From Deltaproteobacteria bacterium (GTDB lineage: Bacteria > Myxococcota_A > UBA9160 > UBA4427), in assembly GCA_029261855.1 (NCBI GenBank), contig JAJDAN010000004.1:61720-125719 (forward strand): 64,000 nt of DNA, in the 5' to 3' direction. Under the pieces are notes generated by a model. It did no database searches, had not been told where the DNA came from, and worked only from the letters and a program-made list of their open reading frames with translations. Positions 1 to 8,698 of the stretch are shown piece by piece. The position numbers were made by a program, and so were the translations under genes. Each line of letters begins with the position of its first letter. Position 1 is the stretch's first letter.

Positions 1-503
1 GCTTCGAGATGCTGGTGCCGATAGGGCGGAACCGCGTCCTGCATGGCGTCCTGCAACGCCTCGAGGGACACGATGCCGGTGAGCCCGCAGTAGGCGCCGA
101 GCAGCACCAGCGAACCCGCGCGTCCGGCGTCGGCTTCGCGCGCGAGGTCGCTCGCCTGGACGCCGAACGCCGCGGCAACGCCCGCGTCGAGGCCGTCGGC
201 TGCGAGGTTCGCATCGAAGACGACCACGCCACCCGCTCGCAGCTTGGGACGCAACGGCTCCCAGTACTGCGGGTGCACGACGATCGCCGACCAGCCGCGA
301 GACACGATGGGCGGCGTATGGATCGGGCCGTCGGCCACCACGACCGTCGAGTCCGTGTTGCCGCCGCGCATGGTGCCGCCGTAGGTACCGAGCGACATCA
401 CGTGGCGACCCTCGCGGATCGCAGCAAGCGCCAGGATCTTGGCTGCGAGCTGAACACCCTGACCGCCGATGCCAGTGAGGAAGATCTCGCGCTCGACGCT
501 CAT
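1..503 (-). CDS. 2-oxoacid:ferredoxin oxidoreductase gamma subunit, 3' end beyond window edge
   Basis: Reading leftwards from ATG at 503, the product starts MSVEREIFLTGIGGQGVQLA and continues with TYGGTMRGGNTDSTVVV. The glycine-rich TGIGGQGV segment and the GG(T)MRGG block are typical of the gamma domain of pyruvate/indolepyruvate/2-ketoisovalerate:ferredoxin oxidoreductases, which oxidatively decarboxylate 2-oxoacids to acyl-CoA in the cytoplasm together with alpha and beta subunits. About 167 codons are visible and the frame runs off the left edge, so the partner subunits presumably lie outside. Its ATG overlaps the TGA of the TetR gene (ATGA), which implies translational coupling. The exact 2-oxoacid substrate cannot be told from this subunit. 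Confidence 0.8.
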   Translation of the reverse strand, partial: MSVEREIFLTGIGGQGVQLAAKILALAAIREGRHVMSLGTYGGTMRGGNTDSTVVVADGPIHTPPIVSRGWSAIVVHPQYWEPLRPKLRAGGVVVFDANLAADGLDAGVAAAFGVQASDLAREADAGRAGSLVLLGAYCGLTGIVSLEALQDAMQDAVPPYRHQHLE

Positions 504-1207
504 GAGCGCGCGAGTCCGGCCAGTGCAAACGACTCGAGCGCGTGCGCGGCGTCGCGCGCCCGCTGGGGGTCGGCGTCCTGGGGCGATGCGGGCAGGCGGT
601 GTTCCACCCAACCCATGGCGAGCACGTAGAGCATCTCGGCGTCCTGTTCGGGGTCGGCGTTGGGGAAGTCGCCGGTCGCGACACCAGTTGCGATGGCGGC
701 GCGCACCAGGGCGGTGAGCCGACGTTCGGACTCGCGCACTTCGTTCGGATAGGACTCGGCCAGGCGCCCTCGCGCCAGCACGAAGGGACGCGTCGCTTCG
801 GCGCCGCGCGCAGCGATGGCCTGCTCGAGGATTCCGGAAAGCCAGGCGCGCACGCGCCCGGCCGGGGTCGCCGCGGAATCCATGCGGTGTGCCAGGTAGC
901 TGGCGAGCAGCCCGATGCCCTGATCGAGCACCGCGACCAGCAGCTCGTGCTTGGACCGGAAATGCCGGTAGAAGGCCTGGTTGTGCAGCCCGGCCTCGCG
1001 AACGATCTCGCTGACCCGGGGCTCGAGCTCGCCGGTACGGCGGATCAGCGCCAGGCACGCCTCGATCAGGCGCCCGACCTCGTCCGCCGCGATATCGCGC
1101 CTTCCCCGCAGGGACCTCTCGACTGCGCGGTCGAGGGGGCTGACCGTATTCTCGGCTGTCGTTGCGGCTGTCGTTGCGGACAGGGTGGTCTCGGGAAGCT
1201 CAGGCAT
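500..1207 (-). CDS. TetR/AcrR family transcriptional regulator
   Basis: The 235-residue product starts MPELPETT; longer upstream starts would run through the divergent gene and the operator and are rejected. A TetR helix-turn-helix lies at about residues 45-92 (VSEIVREAGLHNQAFYRHF, then SKHELL), followed by a helical ligand-binding domain of normal length. It sits between a 2-oxoacid oxidoreductase gene, whose ATG overlaps its own TGA, and a divergent acyl-CoA ligase. A perfect inverted repeat lies 13 bp upstream of its start. The arrangement suggests an autoregulated repressor of both flanking units, responding to an acyl-CoA or a carboxylic acid; the ligand is inferred only from context. 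Confidence 0.88.
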   Translation of the reverse strand: MPELPETTLSATTAATTAENTVSPLDRAVERSLRGRRDIAADEVGRLIEACLALIRRTGELEPRVSEIVREAGLHNQAFYRHFRSKHELLVAVLDQGIGLLASYLAHRMDSAATPAGRVRAWLSGILEQAIAARGAEATRPFVLARGRLAESYPNEVRESERRLTALVRAAIATGVATGDFPNADPEQDAEMLYVLAMGWVEHRLPASPQDADPQRARDAAHALESFALAGLARS

Positions 1208-1219
1208 GGGAACCTTGTT

Positions 1220-1252
1220 CTGGGATCGCAGAATGATATTCTGCGATCCCAG
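1220..1252. promoter_or_regulatory. Perfect inverted repeat, probable TetR operator
   Basis: CTGGGATCGCAGAAT is followed by a GAT spacer and then ATTCTGCGATCCCAG: 15-bp perfect arms separated by 3 bp. The element fills the short gap between the divergent TetR and acyl-CoA ligase genes and so would overlap both promoters. The arm length and symmetry fit binding by a TetR dimer or pair of dimers. Confidence 0.75.
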
Positions 1253-1271
1253 TGATGGCAACCCAGCGCGC

Positions 1272-2783
1272 ATGACCGCCCGCCCCTTGCTGATCGGCGA
1301 TGTCTTCCGCCGCAACGCGGCCGTGGTCCCGGACCGTCTGGCAGCGTCCCTGGGTGATCGCAGCCTCAGCCACGCCGAGCTGGATGCGACCGGCAATCGG
1401 CTGGCCTGGGCGTTGCGCGACCTCGGCATCGGCCACGGCGACCGCGTCGTGTCCTGGGCCGACACGAACCTCGATGTGTTGCCGGTGTTCGTCGCTCTCG
1501 CGAAGCTCGGTGCCGTCTTCGCACCCCTGAACGCGCGGCTCGGGCCGGACGAAGCCGCGGACGTCGCGTCCCTTGCGCGGGCCTCGCTACTCGTCGTCGA
1601 CCCGGCCCGCGCCGCCGATGCGGCCCGGGTCGCGAACGCCGCGGGCATTCCCCGCGTCGCCTTCTATCCCGGCGTCCCGGCGGACGCGACCGCACCCGTC
1701 CTCGACCCGGCACGCCATGAGAGAGACGACGACTACCGGGAGCCCGCCCTCACCGAAGACGACACCCACGTCATCTTCTTCACGAGCGGCAGCACCGGTC
1801 GACCCAAGGGCGTCGTGTTGTCGCACCGGGCCAACTACCTGCGCAGCTTCCAGGGAGTCTTCCGAGACGTCCCCGAGAAGACCGTCTGCATGTTCCCCTT
1901 GTTCCACATGGCCGCGTTCACCCTGGGGTTGAGCGCGTGGCAGACGCGCGGCTCGATCTCGTTCGTCGAGTCCGCCACAGCCCTGGAGATCCTCGCGGCC
2001 GCGGAACGACACCGCGCGAATCGCATCTACTGCATCCCGCTCGTGTGGAACCGCATCCTCGCCGAAGACACCGGTCGCTTCGACTTGTCGAGCCTGCGCG
2101 AGCTGGACACCGGCACCTCTGCCGTTCCCGTCGAGCTCATCCAGGCCCTCAAGCAGCGATTCCCCGGTACGGTGACTCGCATCTATTACGGGTCCACCGA
2201 GGTCGGCTCCGCCACCAGCCTCGCGGACGTCGACGTGCTGCGGAAGCCGGGCAGCGTCGGGCCCGCGTCGCCGGGAGTCGATGTCGAGCTGAACGACGAC
2301 GGAGAGATCCGCTGTCGCAGTGCCTACATGATGGATGGCTACTTCGACGACGATGCCGCGAGCGCAGAGGCCTTGCAGGACGGCTGGTATGCCAGCGGCG
2401 ACCTCGGCGCCTTCGACGACGAGGGCTACCTGTCGATCATCGGCCGCAAGAAGGAGCTGATTCGCAGCGGGGGCGAGAGCATCGCACCGAGTGAGGTCGA
2501 GGCGGCGCTGGCCGACGCTCCCGGCGTCGCCGAGCTGGCCATCGTGGGCATCCCGGACCTCGATTGGGGTGAGATCGTGTGCGCGGTCGTCGTGCCGGTG
2601 CCCGGCGCGGAGACCGTCGACCTGGCGAGTCTGCAGGCGTACGCATCGGAGCGCCTGGCCGGCTTCAAGAAGCCACGTCGCCTGATGGTCGCCGACTCGC
2701 TGCCCCGCACTGCCGCAACCGGCCAGGTGCAACGCGCGCTGCTGGTCGAACAGATCCTGACGGGCGGTCTGCGCGAGGCCTGA
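1272..2783 (+). CDS. AMP-dependent acyl-CoA synthetase/ligase (FadD-like)
   Basis: 503 residues, the usual length for class I adenylate-forming acyl-CoA ligases, which activate a carboxylic acid with ATP and transfer it to CoA. The P-loop FFTSGSTGRPKGVVLSH is near residue 165, the A5-type motif YYGSTEVGSATS near 310, and the hinge region SGDLGAFDDEGYLSIIGRKK near 380. The C-terminal motif reads PRTAATGQVQR: where ligases normally have GK, this protein has GQ, so the usual A10 catalytic lysine appears to be missing. The ATG at 1272 was chosen because earlier in-frame starts lie in or beyond the operator. It is divergent from, and probably repressed by, the TetR protein. Confidence 0.88.
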   Translation: MTARPLLIGDVFRRNAAVVPDRLAASLGDRSLSHAELDATGNRLAWALRDLGIGHGDRVVSWADTNLDVLPVFVALAKLGAVFAPLNARLGPDEAADVASLARASLLVVDPARAADAARVANAAGIPRVAFYPGVPADATAPVLDPARHERDDDYREPALTEDDTHVIFFTSGSTGRPKGVVLSHRANYLRSFQGVFRDVPEKTVCMFPLFHMAAFTLGLSAWQTRGSISFVESATALEILAAAERHRANRIYCIPLVWNRILAEDTGRFDLSSLRELDTGTSAVPVELIQALKQRFPGTVTRIYYGSTEVGSATSLADVDVLRKPGSVGPASPGVDVELNDDGEIRCRSAYMMDGYFDDDAASAEALQDGWYASGDLGAFDDEGYLSIIGRKKELIRSGGESIAPSEVEAALADAPGVAELAIVGIPDLDWGEIVCAVVVPVPGAETVDLASLQAYASERLAGFKKPRRLMVADSLPRTAATGQVQRALLVEQILTGGLREA

Positions 2784-2804
2784 ACGAAGGACCCGGTCGC
2801 CGCG

Positions 2805-3842
2805 TCAGTCCGCGCGCGGATCCACCAGGATCTTCACCGAGCCGTCCCCCGAAAGCAGCTGCTGGAACGCGGGCTCGAGCGCCGTGAGTCCCACGGTCGC
2901 CGTGTGAAGGGGAGCGAGCTTCAGACGTCCGTCTGCGACCAGCTGCATGCTGACCGGGAACTCGTCGTGCAGGTAGCCGAGGGACGCGACGAGCCGCACC
3001 TCGCGTGCGAGCCACGACCCGGGGGCGATCTCCGCGGGCACCGTCGCGAGCCCGACGAGCGAAACCACGCCGCCGCGTTTCGCGAGGCCAACGGACTGGT
3101 CGATGGTGGCGGGGATGCCCGCGCATTCGAACACCACGTCCGCACCCAGCGGGCCGCAGGTCGCGCGGATCTTCGCCTCGAAGTCCGGGTCCGCGGGGCT
3201 AACGACGAGAGTTGCACCCAGGCTCTCGGCCAGCTGGGCTCGGTGCGGCTCCGGCTCGACCACCACCACACAGCCGGCCCCGGCAATGAAGGCACACTGC
3301 TGCACCAGCAGGCCGATCGGTCCCGCGCCGAGCACGATGACGGCGTCGCCCAGACGCAGGGGCGTACGACGCAGGGCGTGGATGGCCACCGTCGCGGGTT
3401 CGAGCATGGCTGCGTCGATGTCCGAGATCTCTTTGCGCAGCGGATACAGACGCGCCGCTTCGATCGAGATCGCACTCGCGAAGCCACCGTGGGGAGCGGC
3501 CAGGGGGCCCATCCCGAGCATTCCCATCAAGACGGCGCCGCAGTGCGCCGCGTCGCCGGCCCGGCACTCGCGGCAACGCCCGCAGGCGGACGCCACGCCG
3601 ATCCCCACCCGGTCGCCCTCTCGCAGGCGTTCGACCCCCTCGCCCACGCCGCTGACGGTACCGGCCCATTCGTGACCACAGATGGCGGCGTGGTAGGGAC
3701 CGCCTTCCTGGTAGGCGTGCAGATCGGTGCCGCAGATGCCGCAGTGCGAGATCTCGACGACGGCCTTCAGCGGCTCGGGCGTAGGGTCCGGGAATTCGCG
3801 CAGCTCGATCTGGTGCTTGCCGGTAACGAGTCCCACGCGCAT
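2805..3842 (-). CDS. Zinc-dependent alcohol dehydrogenase, MDR superfamily
   Basis: 345 residues with the GroES-like catalytic domain first (CGICGTDLHAY, then GHEWAGTV) and a Rossmann NAD(P) domain after it (VIVLGAGPIGLLVQQ near residue 170). The structural-zinc set C-x2-C-x2-C-x7-C is intact in ACGRCRECRAGDAAHC, and catalytic-zinc ligands Cys and His-Glu are present. It resembles the threonine/butanediol/sorbitol dehydrogenase branch that oxidises secondary alcohols; the substrate is unknown. It converges on the acyl-CoA ligase with a 21-bp gap and is divergent from a luciferase-type oxidoreductase, so it may be expressed with neither operon. Confidence 0.87.
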   Translation of the reverse strand: MRVGLVTGKHQIELREFPDPTPEPLKAVVEISHCGICGTDLHAYQEGGPYHAAICGHEWAGTVSGVGEGVERLREGDRVGIGVASACGRCRECRAGDAAHCGAVLMGMLGMGPLAAPHGGFASAISIEAARLYPLRKEISDIDAAMLEPATVAIHALRRTPLRLGDAVIVLGAGPIGLLVQQCAFIAGAGCVVVVEPEPHRAQLAESLGATLVVSPADPDFEAKIRATCGPLGADVVFECAGIPATIDQSVGLAKRGGVVSLVGLATVPAEIAPGSWLAREVRLVASLGYLHDEFPVSMQLVADGRLKLAPLHTATVGLTALEPAFQQLLSGDGSVKILVDPRAD

Positions 3843-3985
3843 GCGATCTGTCTCCTGGTGCTTTGGGTCTGTGTCGTGCTGTGCCGTGCGGTGCGGTTTC
3901 CTGGGGCGAGATGCGAAGTGCCGAACAGCAACTGTAGCCCGGTCGCGTGGGGGCTATGCTTCCGCCTCGCAGCCGGAGACCCCCC

Positions 3986-4879
3986 ATGAGCCTGACCATC
4001 GGCGCCGTCTTTCCCACGTGCGAAATCGGAAGTGACCCGGTCGCCGTACGCGATTGGGCACAGACCGCGGAAGCCCTCGGCTACCAGCACCTCATCGTCT
4101 ACGACCACGTCCTCGGCGCAGTCCACGAGAAGCGCGAGCCGAAGCTGATGGGGCCGTACACGGAAGCGGACCCCTTCCATGAGCCCCTGGTGCTGCTCGG
4201 CTTTCTCGCGGGAGTGACCCAACGGATCGGGCTCACCACCGGCGTCGTCATTCTGCCCCAACGTCAGACGGCGCTCGTCGCCAAGCAGGCCGCGGAAGTC
4301 GATCTGCTTTCCGGCGGCCGTCTGCGACTGGGCGTCGGCACGGGCTGGAACTTCGTCGAATACGAGGCCCTCGGGCAACGCTTCGACGATCGCGGCAAGC
4401 GTTTCGACGAGCAGGTCGAGCTGCTGCGCAAGCTGTGGGGCGAGCCCCTCGTCGATTTCGCAGGCGACTACCACCGGGTCGACCGCGCAAGCCTGCTGCC
4501 GCGACCTGCGCGCCCGATCCCCATCTGGTTCGGCGCCATGAGCGACGTGGCGGTGCGCCGCGCCGGGCGCGTCGGAAACGGCGTCCTCTACGGCACCAAG
4601 CCCAGCCGCCTGCGGCGCATCCACGGCGTCCTGCAGGAAGCGATCGCGAAGGCGGGACGCGACCCGAGCGAGGTCGGCGCCGAGGCGGTGCTCGACTTCG
4701 CCGACGGTCCCGACGACTGGCACCGCGAGATCGAGCTGTGGCAGCAGATGGGCGGCACGCACCTCTCGATTCGCGCCATGGACACCGGCGCGGAGATGAT
4801 CGGGATCGAACGCAAGGGCTACGCAGGACTGTCGGACTACACCGACGCCCTCGAGATCTTTCAGAAGGAGACGAGCTGA
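3986..4879 (+). CDS. Luciferase-like (LLM class) F420/flavin-dependent oxidoreductase
   Basis: 297 residues beginning MSLTIGAVFPTCEIGSDP, with the TIM-barrel pattern of bacterial luciferase-like monooxygenases: GYQHLIVYDHVLG, LTTGVVILPQRQTALVAKQ and RLRLGVGTGWNFVEYEALG. Homologues use FMN or F420 for hydride transfer or monooxygenation. The family type with the GTGWN motif is often called TIGR03619-like, but whether F420 is the cofactor here cannot be read from sequence. Its TGA overlaps the ATG of the next gene (TGATG), so the two are coupled, suggesting that the GST-like protein acts on the same substrate. Confidence 0.85.
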   Translation: MSLTIGAVFPTCEIGSDPVAVRDWAQTAEALGYQHLIVYDHVLGAVHEKREPKLMGPYTEADPFHEPLVLLGFLAGVTQRIGLTTGVVILPQRQTALVAKQAAEVDLLSGGRLRLGVGTGWNFVEYEALGQRFDDRGKRFDEQVELLRKLWGEPLVDFAGDYHRVDRASLLPRPARPIPIWFGAMSDVAVRRAGRVGNGVLYGTKPSRLRRIHGVLQEAIAKAGRDPSEVGAEAVLDFADGPDDWHREIELWQQMGGTHLSIRAMDTGAEMIGIERKGYAGLSDYTDALEIFQKETS

Positions 4880-5886
4880 TGTCGGACACCGATCGCGACC
4901 CCTATCGCGTGTGGGGCGCAGAGATCTCCCCCTATTCGATCAAGGTGCGCTCGTACTTCCGCTACAAGGGAATCCCCCACCAGTGGATCGCGCGCACGGC
5001 GGCAGAGCAGGCCGAGTCGATGAAGTACGCGAAGCTGCCCCTGATCCCCATCGTCGCGACGCCCGACGGCGACGGCATCCAGGACTCGACGCCCATCGTC
5101 GAGAAGATGGAGGCACAGTTCCCGGATCCGTCCATCCACCCGGACGACCCGACGCTGCGCTTCGTCTCGGCGCTCATCGAGGAATTCGGCGACGAGTGGG
5201 GCAACAAGTGGATGTTCCACTACCGCTGGGCGCGGGAAGCCGACCAGGATTCCGCGGCCGAGCGCATCGCGAAGAGCATGATGCCCGACGCCAAGGGCGA
5301 CGCCCTCGCCGGCATGGTCGACGGCATCAAGGGCCGCATGGTGGACCGGGTCTGGTTCGTCGGCTCGAACGAGCGCACGGCTCCGCAGATCGAGAGCTCG
5401 TACCAGGAAGCCGTCGGTCTGCTCGACGCGCATCTCGACGGACGCGCCTATCTCTTCGGCGGCCGGCCCGCGTTCGGTGACTTCGGTCTCTGGGGGCAGA
5501 TCTACAACTGTCTCTCGGACCCCACCGCCGGTGCCATCCTGCGCAAGAACGCGCCGAACGTCGTCGCCTGGTGCGAACGCATGCTCGACCCGAAGAACGA
5601 GGGGGACTTCGAGACCTGGGACTCCCTGGCGCCCACACTCGCCCCGATCCTCTCGCGCTTCGTAGGAGGGCTGTTCCTGCCCTGGTCGGACGCCAACGCC
5701 AAGGCGCTCGAAGCCGGCCAGGAAGAGTTCAGCGTCACTCTCGATGGGCAAGCCTGGGACCAGAAGCCGCAGAAGTACCACGCGCGCTCGCTGAAGGCGC
5801 TTCGCGAGCGCTACGCGGCGGTGGCCGACAAGTCCGCGCTGGACCCGATCCTCGAGGCAGCCGACTGCAAGCGCTGGCTCGCCTGA
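4879..5886 (+). CDS. Glutathione S-transferase-like protein with long C-terminal region
   Basis: 335 residues. The start opens a thioredoxin-fold GST N-domain (AEISPYSIKVRSYFRYKGIP), with DSTPIVEKME matching the glutathione gamma-glutamyl contact region. The all-helical C-domain includes FGGRPAFGDFGLWGQIYNCL. At over 330 residues it is about 110 longer than classical GSTs; the extra C-terminal segment around residues 230-335 carries FSVTLDGQAWDQKPQKYHAR, which is shared with the convergent neighbour at 5912-6958. It is translationally coupled to the luciferase-type gene. No catalytic Tyr/Cys assignment can be made with confidence beyond the SPYS segment. Confidence 0.82.
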   Translation: MSDTDRDPYRVWGAEISPYSIKVRSYFRYKGIPHQWIARTAAEQAESMKYAKLPLIPIVATPDGDGIQDSTPIVEKMEAQFPDPSIHPDDPTLRFVSALIEEFGDEWGNKWMFHYRWAREADQDSAAERIAKSMMPDAKGDALAGMVDGIKGRMVDRVWFVGSNERTAPQIESSYQEAVGLLDAHLDGRAYLFGGRPAFGDFGLWGQIYNCLSDPTAGAILRKNAPNVVAWCERMLDPKNEGDFETWDSLAPTLAPILSRFVGGLFLPWSDANAKALEAGQEEFSVTLDGQAWDQKPQKYHARSLKALRERYAAVADKSALDPILEAADCKRWLA

Positions 5887-5911
5887 GCGAGCCAGCCGCG
5901 CGGACGGGGAA

Positions 5912-6958
5912 TCAGGCGAACAAGACCTCGCAGCCGGTGCCCGCGAGTGCGGCGTCGACGGTCTTGCGGTCGTCGGCGGCGAGGGCTGCATGACCTTCGC
6001 GGAGCCAGGCGAGGCACTTGCCCTGATAGGGGAAGGGCTTCTGCACCCAGGGCTTGCCGTCGATCGTGCATTCGACCCGTTCGGCGCCGCTCTCGAGCGC
6101 TGCCGCGTTCCCCAGCAGGAACGGCGCGTACACCCGGCCGATCTCGGCGAGGATCGCGGTCAGGGTTTCGGGGAGCGCGTCGCGCGACATCCAGCCATCG
6201 CCGTCGCCACCCGCCCAGGTGTGACCCGACAGGTCCTCGACGACCTCCACCCAGGCGCACACCCGCGGCGAGATCTCGAGGCTGCGCTGCATGGGGGTCG
6301 GATCGAACAGCGCGAGCTGGGTGAGCTGGCCGTAGAGACCGAAGTCCGAAGACCCGGGCCGATCACCGAGCACGAATTGATGCCGGGCGAGGTGCACGTC
6401 CAGCAGCTGCAAGAGACGCGCGTAGCTGTCTTCGATGACCGGTCCGGTGGTCTCGTTCGAGCCGACCACCCAGAGCCGATCGATCTGTCGTTGGCTGATC
6501 ATCTTCGAGAACTTCTCGATGACGTCGTCCGGCGTGTTCGTCCCGCGCCACAACGGCAGCACCTTGCCGGCCTTGTCGATGTCCGCCGCGTACGCCCAGC
6601 GATAGTGGAACATGGCCTTCGTCAGCCACTCGTCCGCGTAGTCCTCGACGAGCGCGTCGATGAACGCGAGCACGGGATCCGCGGGCACGACACTGCGCCC
6701 GGCTTGCATCGCTTCGAGTCGTCGGATCAGCGGCGTGCTGTCGATGGCCGCCTCGTCGGGGGCGCCGTCCGCACCGGGAAAGACCAGCACCGGCATCAGC
6801 GCGACGGCGGTCTCGGGCGTGCTCGCGTCTGCGTGCGATCCCCGCACCACCCAGTGATGGGGGACGCGCCGGTACCGAAGCACCGCGCGCAGCTTGCGGG
6901 AGTACGGCGAGCCCGGTGCGCCCGCGATGCGAAGAGGGTTCGAGGGGTCGACGGCCAT
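5912..6958 (-). CDS. Glutathione S-transferase-like protein, paralogue of the upstream gene
   Basis: 348 residues with the same architecture as the convergent gene at 4879-5886: a GST N-domain starting GAPGSPYSRKLRAVLRYRRVP, a helical domain with LGDRPGSSDFGLYGQLTQLA, and the same tail motif (VECTIDGKPWVQKPFPYQGK). The paralogues face each other with a 25-bp gap, so this looks like an inverted duplication followed by divergence. It starts at an ATG next to an AT-rich patch with a TATACT-like -10 box. A role in conjugation or ring/thiol chemistry is inferred only from the fold. Confidence 0.82.
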   Translation of the reverse strand: MAVDPSNPLRIAGAPGSPYSRKLRAVLRYRRVPHHWVVRGSHADASTPETAVALMPVLVFPGADGAPDEAAIDSTPLIRRLEAMQAGRSVVPADPVLAFIDALVEDYADEWLTKAMFHYRWAYAADIDKAGKVLPLWRGTNTPDDVIEKFSKMISQRQIDRLWVVGSNETTGPVIEDSYARLLQLLDVHLARHQFVLGDRPGSSDFGLYGQLTQLALFDPTPMQRSLEISPRVCAWVEVVEDLSGHTWAGGDGDGWMSRDALPETLTAILAEIGRVYAPFLLGNAAALESGAERVECTIDGKPWVQKPFPYQGKCLAWLREGHAALAADDRKTVDAALAGTGCEVLFA

Positions 6959-6998
6959 GGCTCGCTCCTGCTGGGATCCTGGGGATCGGAAGAGCCGA

Positions 6999-7026
6999 GT
7001 ATATTAACTGGCACTATCCATGCCAC
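6999..7026 (-). promoter_or_regulatory. Candidate sigma70-type promoter for the GST-like gene at 5912-6958
   Basis: On the minus strand a GTGGCA hexamer precedes TATACT by 16 bp. The patch is one of the few AT-rich stretches in the region and lies about 40 bp upstream of the start. The match is partial at -35, so this is a suggestion only. Confidence 0.35.
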
Positions 7027-7104
7027 TTGATCGGATCTCGCGGGCTCCGCGAAGTATGTAACCCTAGACGGCCCCGCGCCGTCGCCCAGGAGGTCCCCGC
7101 CCCC

Positions 7105-8208
7105 GTGTCTTCCGTCCGCATTGCCATCGTCGGCGTCGGAAACTGCGCCAGCTCCCTCGTCCAGGGCCTCCACTACTACCGCGGCCGCTCGGCCGAAGAC
7201 GCCATCGGCCTGCTGCATTGGGAGATCGGCGGCTACCGCCCCTTCGACGTAGAAGTGGTATGCGCCTTCGACGTGGACGTCCGCAAGGTGGGCAAGGACG
7301 TCGCCGAGGCGATCTTCCAGCCGCCGAATTGCACGACGGTCTTCGAAGCGAACGTCCCCAAGGCCGGCGTGCCCGTCCGCATGGGCAGGATTCTCGACGG
7401 CGTCGCGTCCCACATGCAGGACCACCCGGCCCCGCGCAGCTTCGTGCCCTCCGAAGAGGCGGAAGCCAGTCGCGAAGACGTCGTCCAGGCGCTGCGGCAA
7501 TCCGGGGCCGACGTGCTCGTCAACTATCTACCCGTCGGGTCCGAAGAAGCGGCGCGCTTCTACGCCGAGTGCGCTCTCGAAGCCGGCGTCGCCCTCGTCA
7601 ACTGCATCCCGGTCTTCATCGCCAGCGACCCGGCCTTCGCCGCACGCTTCGCCGAACGCGGGCTCCCCATCGTCGGCGACGACATCAAGGCCCAGCTCGG
7701 CGCGACCATCACCCATCGCACCCTCACCGATCTCTTTCGCGCGAGGGGCGTGAAGCTCGAGCACACCTACCAACTGAACACCGGCGGCAACACCGACTTC
7801 CTCAACATGCTGAACCGCGACCGCCTCGCGTCGAAGAAGGAATCGAAGACGGAAGCCGTGCAGTCCGTCGCCGCCGAACGCCTCGACGACGACGACATCC
7901 ACGTCGGCCCCAGCGACTACGTGGCCTGGCAGAACGACAACAAGGTCTGCTTCCTGCGCATGGAAGGCCGCCTCTTCGGAGACGTCCCCATGAACATCGA
8001 GCTACGCCTGTCTGTCGAGGATTCTCCGAATTCCGCCGGAGTCGCCATCGACGCCATCCGCCTCGCAAAGCTCGCAAGAGACCGAGGCATCGGAGGCCCC
8101 CTCAAGTCCGCGAGCGCCTGGCTGATGAAGCACCCGCCGGAGCAACGAACCGACAACCAGGCCCACGCGGACCTCGAAGCGTTCATCCGGGGCGAGAGAA
8201 GCGACTGA
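7105..8208 (+). CDS. ino1: Myo-inositol-1-phosphate synthase
   Basis: 367 residues from a GTG start preceded by AGGAGG at 7088-7093. The N-terminal dinucleotide fold is VRIAIVGVGNCASSLVQGL, and the signature TYQLNTGGNTDFLNML lies near residue 225, with the catalytic-loop lysines in DDIKAQLGATITH and SKKESKT following. The length fits the short archaeal/actinobacterial type. The enzyme converts glucose-6-phosphate to 1L-myo-inositol-1-phosphate using NAD, feeding phosphatidylinositol, inositol solutes or inositol-linked lipids. No inositol monophosphatase or phosphatidylinositol synthase gene lies adjacent, so the end use is not visible. Confidence 0.92.
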   Translation: MSSVRIAIVGVGNCASSLVQGLHYYRGRSAEDAIGLLHWEIGGYRPFDVEVVCAFDVDVRKVGKDVAEAIFQPPNCTTVFEANVPKAGVPVRMGRILDGVASHMQDHPAPRSFVPSEEAEASREDVVQALRQSGADVLVNYLPVGSEEAARFYAECALEAGVALVNCIPVFIASDPAFAARFAERGLPIVGDDIKAQLGATITHRTLTDLFRARGVKLEHTYQLNTGGNTDFLNMLNRDRLASKKESKTEAVQSVAAERLDDDDIHVGPSDYVAWQNDNKVCFLRMEGRLFGDVPMNIELRLSVEDSPNSAGVAIDAIRLAKLARDRGIGGPLKSASAWLMKHPPEQRTDNQAHADLEAFIRGERSD

Positions 8209-8217
8209 GCTGCCAGG

Positions 8218-8350
8218 CTTGTTGCCAGGGTTGTTGCCAGGGTTCGGGCCGCAGGGGATGGGCTGCTTCCTCCCTGGCGACATTGTTGTTGGCTTGCGGG
8301 CTGCTCGAACCGCCAATCGTCGGCGCAGTCCCATCCCCTCGCCCCGAACC
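8218..8350 (+). repeat. MITE-like palindromic element, copy A
   Basis: Two direct copies of TTGTTGCCAGGG are followed by a long hairpin. The left arm is about 8241-8262 (GGTTCGGGCC then GCAGGGGATGGG), the right arm 8330-8350 (CCCATCCCCTC then GCCCCGAACC), and the loop is 67 nt. The loop starts CTGCTTCCTCCCTGG. The same arms and a related loop recur in opposite orientation at 12932-13119. The element starts ten bases after the ino1 stop codon. Confidence 0.6.
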
Positions 8351-8698
8351 AAGTGGCGCCGTGGGGAACGCGTTGGCACGCGCGCTCTATTCCTCCCCCC
8401 ATAGATCGTGCGCGTGGCGTTCGTCTCCAACGCCTGCTCTGGGAACGAGGAGCGGTGGGGGCCGGTGAGGCCGCAGCGGAAGTCGAACGCAGCCGCGTAT
8501 CCCACCGCAGAACAGCAACGCCGGCCGGTGATGTCGACACCGCCCCAAACAGCCGACTGATGTCAGCGAGTCATTCCGCAGGGGCCTCACCGGGCCCCGC
8601 CGCGGACTTTCGATCCAGGCGCAGGCAGAGCTCGAAGCGAAGGTTCCGGAGCCCCCGCGGCCCTCGAATCGTGCCATGTCACCCCCTCGTGAATTGGT
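8351..8698. other. Non-coding interval, no gene recognised
   Basis: No frame here has plausible codon use or a recognisable product. The only structure noted is a short GC hairpin at 8581-8598 (GGGGCC, loop TCACCG, GGCCCC), about 100 bp beyond the stop of the minus-strand methyltransferase. It could serve as a weak terminator but has no T-tract. Confidence 0.4.
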
